Part shown: positions 61,104 to 64,000 of the stretch, one piece after another
How positions within the stretch are numbered: the first letter of the stretch is position 1
Layout of the letters: the number at the start of each line of letters is the position of its first letter
Assembly: GCF_022352215.1 (NCBI RefSeq)
Contig: NZ_JAKRWF010000005.1
Span: 124,001 to 188,000, forward strand
Length of the DNA stretch: 64,000 nt
Direction of reading: 5' to 3'
Source of the DNA: Flavihumibacter cheonanensis
GTDB lineage: Bacteria > Bacteroidota > Bacteroidia > Chitinophagales > Chitinophagaceae
Position numbers and translations under genes: made by a program
Notes under the pieces: generated by a model
What the model was told of the DNA's origin: nothing
What the model saw: the letters and a program-made list of their open reading frames with translations, nothing else
Database searches by the model: none

Positions 61104-62123
61104 ATGCAGCATCGTTTTGTATCGCCCCGGCCCTTTACCCTGGAATCCGGGGCTGTTCTGGAAAGGCTGGAAATTGTGTATCACACCTATGGCACTTTGA
61201 ACCCGTCAAAATCAAATGTGGTTTGGGTTTGTCATGCATTAACTGCCAATGCGGATGCGGAAGCCTGGTGGCCCGGACTGATTGGCTCCGGAGCAGCCAT
61301 CAATCCTGAAGAATATTTCATTGTTTGCGCGAATATTATTGGTTCCTGTTATGGCAGCTCTGGACCCCTTTCTGAGAACCCGGCTACCGGAAATCCCTAT
61401 TATATGGACTTCCCAAGGCTTACCATCCGGGATATCGTGAAAGCGCATATCCTGTTGCGACAGCATCTCGACCTATCGGAGATTCACCTGTTGATGGGTG
61501 GCAGCATGGGTGGGTACCAGGTGCTGGAATGGGCACTGCTGGAACCTGCAGTGGTCCGTCAACTTTTCCTGATTGCCACCTCGGCAGCAGAAAGCGCCTG
61601 GGGAATTGCCATTCATGAAGCGCAACGAATGGCCATTGAGGCAGATCCTACATGGAAAGATGCCAGTGATCAGGCCGGTCGAAATGGACTTAAAGCTGCA
61701 AGAGCGATCGGCATGCTGACCTACCGGAATTACGATGCCATGATCAAACAGCAACAGGAAGCGGATCCTGAAAAGTCGGATGATTTTAAAGCAGCTTCCT
61801 ATATGCGCTACCAGGGGGAGAAGCTGGTGAACCGCTTTAATGCGCAAGCCTACTGGTTGCTCACCAAAGCACTCGATAGTCACAACATCGCAAGAGGGCG
61901 AAATGCAAGTCTTGAAGAAACACTGCAATCTGTTCAACAACCAACACTGGTGATGGGCGTTTCAAGTGATTTGCTTTGTCCGGTTGCTGAACAAGTAAAA
62001 ATTGCCAGCCATCTGCCGCATGCCCAATACATCGAAATCGATTCTGCCTATGGTCATGATGGTTTCCTCGTCGAAGCCCCCACCATCGGCAATGAACTAA
62101 AAGCCTGGTTGTACCGCGTTTAA
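61104..62123 (+). CDS. metX: Homoserine O-acyltransferase, MetX family
   Basis: Protein of 339 residues. Alpha/beta hydrolase that acylates homoserine (acetyl or succinyl; donor not decided from sequence). Visible: YHTYGTLNPSKSNVVWVCHALTANADA, ANIIGSCYGSSGP, DFPRLTIRDIVKAHILL, the nucleophile S134 in LMGGSMGGYQVLEWA, GMLTYRNYDAM, a SSDLLCPV acid region and catalytic His in SAYGHDGFLVEAP near 319. Works with MetZ, encoded divergently nearby, to give homocysteine by direct sulfhydrylation. Confidence 0.94.
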   Translation: MQHRFVSPRPFTLESGAVLERLEIVYHTYGTLNPSKSNVVWVCHALTANADAEAWWPGLIGSGAAINPEEYFIVCANIIGSCYGSSGPLSENPATGNPYYMDFPRLTIRDIVKAHILLRQHLDLSEIHLLMGGSMGGYQVLEWALLEPAVVRQLFLIATSAAESAWGIAIHEAQRMAIEADPTWKDASDQAGRNGLKAARAIGMLTYRNYDAMIKQQQEADPEKSDDFKAASYMRYQGEKLVNRFNAQAYWLLTKALDSHNIARGRNASLEETLQSVQQPTLVMGVSSDLLCPVAEQVKIASHLPHAQYIEIDSAYGHDGFLVEAPTIGNELKAWLYRV

Positions 62124-62129
62124 ACGCCG

Positions 62130-62176
62130 TCTCCAGTTTCCCGTCTCCCTCTTCCTTTCTCACCTTGTCCTTTCCT
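62130..62176. repeat. Pyrimidine-rich heptamer tract downstream of metX
   Basis: Units GTCTCCA, GTTTCCC, GTCTCCC, TCTTCCT and related copies follow the metX stop by 7 nt with a 7-nt period. Compare the arrays at 2179-2304 and 32801-32832. The tract is degenerate beyond the fourth unit. Confidence 0.55.
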
Positions 62177-62185
62177 CCATGCAAA

Positions 62186-62208
62186 AGCCCCGCTGGACTT
62201 GCGGGGCT
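62186..62208. terminator. Shared terminator between metX and the LytTR regulator
   Basis: AGCCCCGC (62186-62193) and GCGGGGCT (62201-62208) form a perfect 8-bp stem with a 7-nt loop. TTTTGC follows on the minus strand and AAAACTTTT on the plus strand, so it can end both convergent transcripts. The rest of the 214-nt gap (62209-62337) holds nothing recognised. Confidence 0.78.
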
Positions 62209-62337
62209 AAAACTTTTGTGGACTAAACTGGTTACTTACAAGATCAAAGATCCGCTCTCTTTATTGCTTTCAGAAATTGATTCGATCAGTACCAGTCTTT
62301 TGTCGATTAATGGAAAAATAGCTTCGATAAATTGATT

Positions 62338-63027
62338 TTATACGATTTTGATTCTGCTCATTACAGTACTCCTGTTTGCCTTGCTCACCGGGATTTTGGC
62401 ATTGGCAATATAGAGTGTGTTGTCCCTGATATCTGAAATTTTATTCATATTGATGATATAGGAACGATGCACTTTACAGAACACATCCGGATTGATTTTT
62501 TCCGTCAGCGCCTTGATCGTATTATGACTGATGATCTTTTTATCATTCGTGATAAACTTTACATAGTCGCCCATACTCTCTATATATAGAATATCATCGT
62601 TATTCAGACGGATGAGTTTACCATCGCTCTTAATAAACACGTGCGACATTTCTTCTGTATCCTCTTTTTTCTCATTCAGCGGCTTGAGTTTTTCCAATGC
62701 CTGTACAAAACGCTGGTAGCTGAACGGCTTACGAAGGAAATCAGTTACACTGTATTCGAATGCATCAAAGGCATATTCGGTTTTGGAAGTAGTCAGAATT
62801 ACCTGTGGCTGGTACTGCATCTGGTCCAGCAGGCTGAAACCATTGGCACCGGGCATTTCAATATCCAGGAAAATAAGATCTACAGAATTTTCAGTGAGGT
62901 AGGGAATCGCCTCTTCGGTTGATTTGAAACTTCCTACCACATTGACTTTTCCACTTTTAATGCAGTATTTCTGCAATACGTCTGCGGCAACGGAAAGATC
63001 TTCTACGATAACAGCTGTATACTTCAT
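62338..63027 (-). CDS. LytTR-type response regulator
   Basis: Protein of 229 residues from the ATG at 63027 (a second ATG lies 6 nt upstream). Receiver domain (1-about 120) with phospho-acceptor D55 in LIFLDIEMPG, acidic pocket VED near 8-10, and the KPF loop. LytTR DNA-binding domain (about 130-229): FIKSDGKLIRLNNDDILYIESMGDYVKFI, HNTIKALTEKI, CKVHRSYIINMNKI. Binds DNA as a transcription regulator. Immediately downstream of the Hpt-like gene, with the probable kinase divergent. Confidence 0.94.
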   Translation of the reverse strand: MKYTAVIVEDLSVAADVLQKYCIKSGKVNVVGSFKSTEEAIPYLTENSVDLIFLDIEMPGANGFSLLDQMQYQPQVILTTSKTEYAFDAFEYSVTDFLRKPFSYQRFVQALEKLKPLNEKKEDTEEMSHVFIKSDGKLIRLNNDDILYIESMGDYVKFITNDKKIISHNTIKALTEKINPDVFCKVHRSYIINMNKISDIRDNTLYIANAKIPVSKANRSTVMSRIKIV

Positions 63028-63032
63028 GACCA

Positions 63033-63428
63033 TTATTGTTTTAAAAATTCCTGAATTTTATTGGCTTCCTGTTTGATCAGTTCCAGTCCTTCCAGTATAA
63101 ACGGATTTTCAGCCTCCAGTCGTATGAGCGAATCATTTATTGATGGATTTGAGCTGAAAAAATTTTCCATTTCCTGAAAACGTGTCTGGAATTCGGACAA
63201 ACCACAATACCCCCATAGTGGTTTTACGAGGTGTACTCTACGCTTTAGCTCTGTGATTTCTCCGTTTTCTGCCAGCCAGGCATATCGTGCCGTTTCTTCT
63301 GACAATTGTTGGTGGGAGGTTAGAAAGATGTCTGAAATAGCGGCCAGGTCATTATCATGCATTTCTAGCAAAAGCATGCTGTCAAACTGGCTACTGAGTT
63401 GGAACACAGTGTCCGAAATGGCTTGCAT
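63033..63428 (-). CDS. Free-standing Hpt-like phosphotransfer protein
   Basis: Protein of 131 residues from the ATG at 63428; the TTG three codons upstream is less likely. Predominantly helical. The central segment LKRRVHLVKPLWGYCGLSEF (62-80) matches the Hpt pattern xxHxLKGxxxxxGxxxL with H66 as the candidate phospho-His; the usual Gly after Lys is Pro-Leu here. Helix FLTSHQQLSEETARYAWLAEN precedes it and QTRFQEMENFFSS follows. It could carry phosphate from a kinase to the LytTR regulator. Similarity is by pattern only, so confidence in the function is moderate. Confidence 0.6.
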   Translation of the reverse strand: MQAISDTVFQLSSQFDSMLLLEMHDNDLAAISDIFLTSHQQLSEETARYAWLAENGEITELKRRVHLVKPLWGYCGLSEFQTRFQEMENFFSSNPSINDSLIRLEAENPFILEGLELIKQEANKIQEFLKQ

Positions 63429-63453
63429 AGGGTACAATTTTTTAATTACTCGG

Positions 63454-63461
63454 TACGTTTG
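63454..63461 (+). promoter_or_regulatory. Candidate -7 box for the right-edge membrane protein
   Basis: TACGTTTG, an exact TAnnTTTG match, lies 38 nt before the ATG at 63500. No clear -33 element. Confidence 0.4.
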
Positions 63462-63499
63462 ATAGGCAGATAAAAACTCCGACTACCAAACAGAAAACG

Positions 63500-64000
63500 A
63501 TGAATCGTACCAACATATTATCTGGTGTAACGAGATATTGGGAAAAATTAGCGGAAGATCTCTACCACCGGCAGGAGAACCTTCCTGCTTCCCCTTTAAA
63601 GACACTTACTGAAGTGGGAATTATCGTTGCGGGACTCAATATGATCCTTTGCACGATCATGAAAGAATATATGGCAGCTTTTGCCTGCCTGATGGTATGT
63701 TCCATGTTGTTTTTCTCTTACTTCCTTAGATTATACAATCGCCAGGAACTGGCAAAATGGGTAGTGATCATCAGTTTTAATGCTGGTGTGCTGGTAGTAA
63801 GTTATTTCGTAGGTATTAAATCGGGTGTATACCTCTATTATTTCCCGGTGATCTTTGCCATGATCTTTCTGATTGATACCAAAATCAGCAAGGATCTCAT
63901 CATTGCAGAAATCGCTACACTTACCTTCTTCGGTATAGCATTTATTATTTCACCTAATAATGGTAGCGGTAACCTGGTACAGCAATCACATTACATCTAC
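63500..64000 (+). CDS. Multi-pass membrane protein, probable sensor histidine kinase (3' end cut by window edge)
   Basis: The frame is open from the ATG at 63500 to the window end, 167 codons. After a soluble N-terminus (MNRTNILSGVTRYWEKLAED) there are about five hydrophobic segments: TEVGIIVAGLNMILCTIM, MAAFACLMVCSMLFFSYF, WVVIISFNAGVLVVSYFVG, YFPVIFAMIFLI and IAEIATLTFFGIAFIIS. This layout is that of the N-terminal sensor region of membrane histidine kinases in Chitinophagaceae. The kinase core is outside the window, so the assignment rests on context: divergent from a response regulator and an Hpt-like protein. Confidence 0.6.
   Translation, partial: MNRTNILSGVTRYWEKLAEDLYHRQENLPASPLKTLTEVGIIVAGLNMILCTIMKEYMAAFACLMVCSMLFFSYFLRLYNRQELAKWVVIISFNAGVLVVSYFVGIKSGVYLYYFPVIFAMIFLIDTKISKDLIIAEIATLTFFGIAFIISPNNGSGNLVQQSHYIY

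Noticed and set aside
1-64000. tRNA, rRNA, CRISPR arrays, insertion sequences or prophage genes
   Set aside because: No TTCRANNC-type T-arm in a cloverleaf context, no rRNA segment, no regularly spaced direct repeats of 25-40 nt and no transposase, integrase or phage structural protein was recognised on either strand.

Overview
The window comes from a chromosome of the phylum Bacteroidota, most likely the Chitinophagaceae. This is inferred from gene content: a SusC/SusD pair with FecR and an ECF sigma factor, a DUF6089 outer-membrane barrel, a thioester-type alpha-2-macroglobulin, a Tat-exported ferritin-like pair, a LytTR regulator, and promoters matching the Bacteroidota consensus TTTG / TAnnTTTG. 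No rRNA, tRNA, CRISPR array, insertion sequence, integrase or prophage gene was recognised. The genome is compact: several convergent gene pairs touch or overlap at their 3' ends, and no gap between genes exceeds 300 bases.

Layout. 1-2.4 kb: 3' part of uvrA, then a heptamer-repeat hairpin and a second, apparently structured 124-nt element. 2.4-10.5 kb (minus): a small secreted protein and a DUF6089 barrel, then a co-directional run of circularly permuted ATP-grasp, alpha-E, transglutaminase, rarA, M28 peptidase and elaA. The first three form a conserved but poorly understood peptide-ligase cassette. 10.5-17.4 kb: a membrane protein, aspS, two tandem MtfA-type metallopeptidases, a SelW-like protein, an mARC-type MOSC protein and an FAD oxidoreductase. 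17.4-23.5 kb: a 2038-residue alpha-2-macroglobulin. 23.8-28.7 kb (minus): sucD, then maeB-mlaE-mlaF. 28.7-31.6 kb (plus): an ABC transporter operon with its own YtrA-type GntR regulator and a palindromic operator at the promoter. 31.6-34.0 kb (minus): M20 amidohydrolase, SPOR-like protein, deoC. 34.1-40.3 kb (plus): two amidohydrolase-superfamily exported proteins, a lipoprotein and a DUF5009 membrane acyltransferase. 40.3-49.2 kb: a nutrient-uptake locus, fecR-susC-susD-phosphoesterase on the minus strand with the ECF sigma gene divergent and a DUF1080 lipoprotein beyond it. 49.3-57.5 kb: secA, then atpG, scpB, lysA and the two ferritin-like genes. 57.5-62.1 kb: DUF4442 protein, beta-CASP metallo-hydrolase, and a methionine locus (metZ-osmC divergent from metX). 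62.3-64.0 kb: LytTR response regulator and a free-standing Hpt-like protein, divergent from a membrane protein cut by the window edge that is probably the sensor kinase.

How genes work together. The uptake locus looks like a sigma/anti-sigma-controlled TonB system with a phosphoester hydrolase. MetX and MetZ give direct sulfhydrylation to homocysteine. MlaE/MlaF are the permease and ATPase of a lipid-transport system whose MCE subunit is not in the window. The last genes probably form a split phosphorelay. No certainly new system is evident. The best candidates for follow-up are the ATP-grasp/alpha-E/transglutaminase cassette with a terminator-like hairpin in its leader, the structured element at 2309-2432, the heptamer-repeat loci, the plug-like insert in the alpha-2-macroglobulin and the Hpt-LytTR-kinase arrangement.
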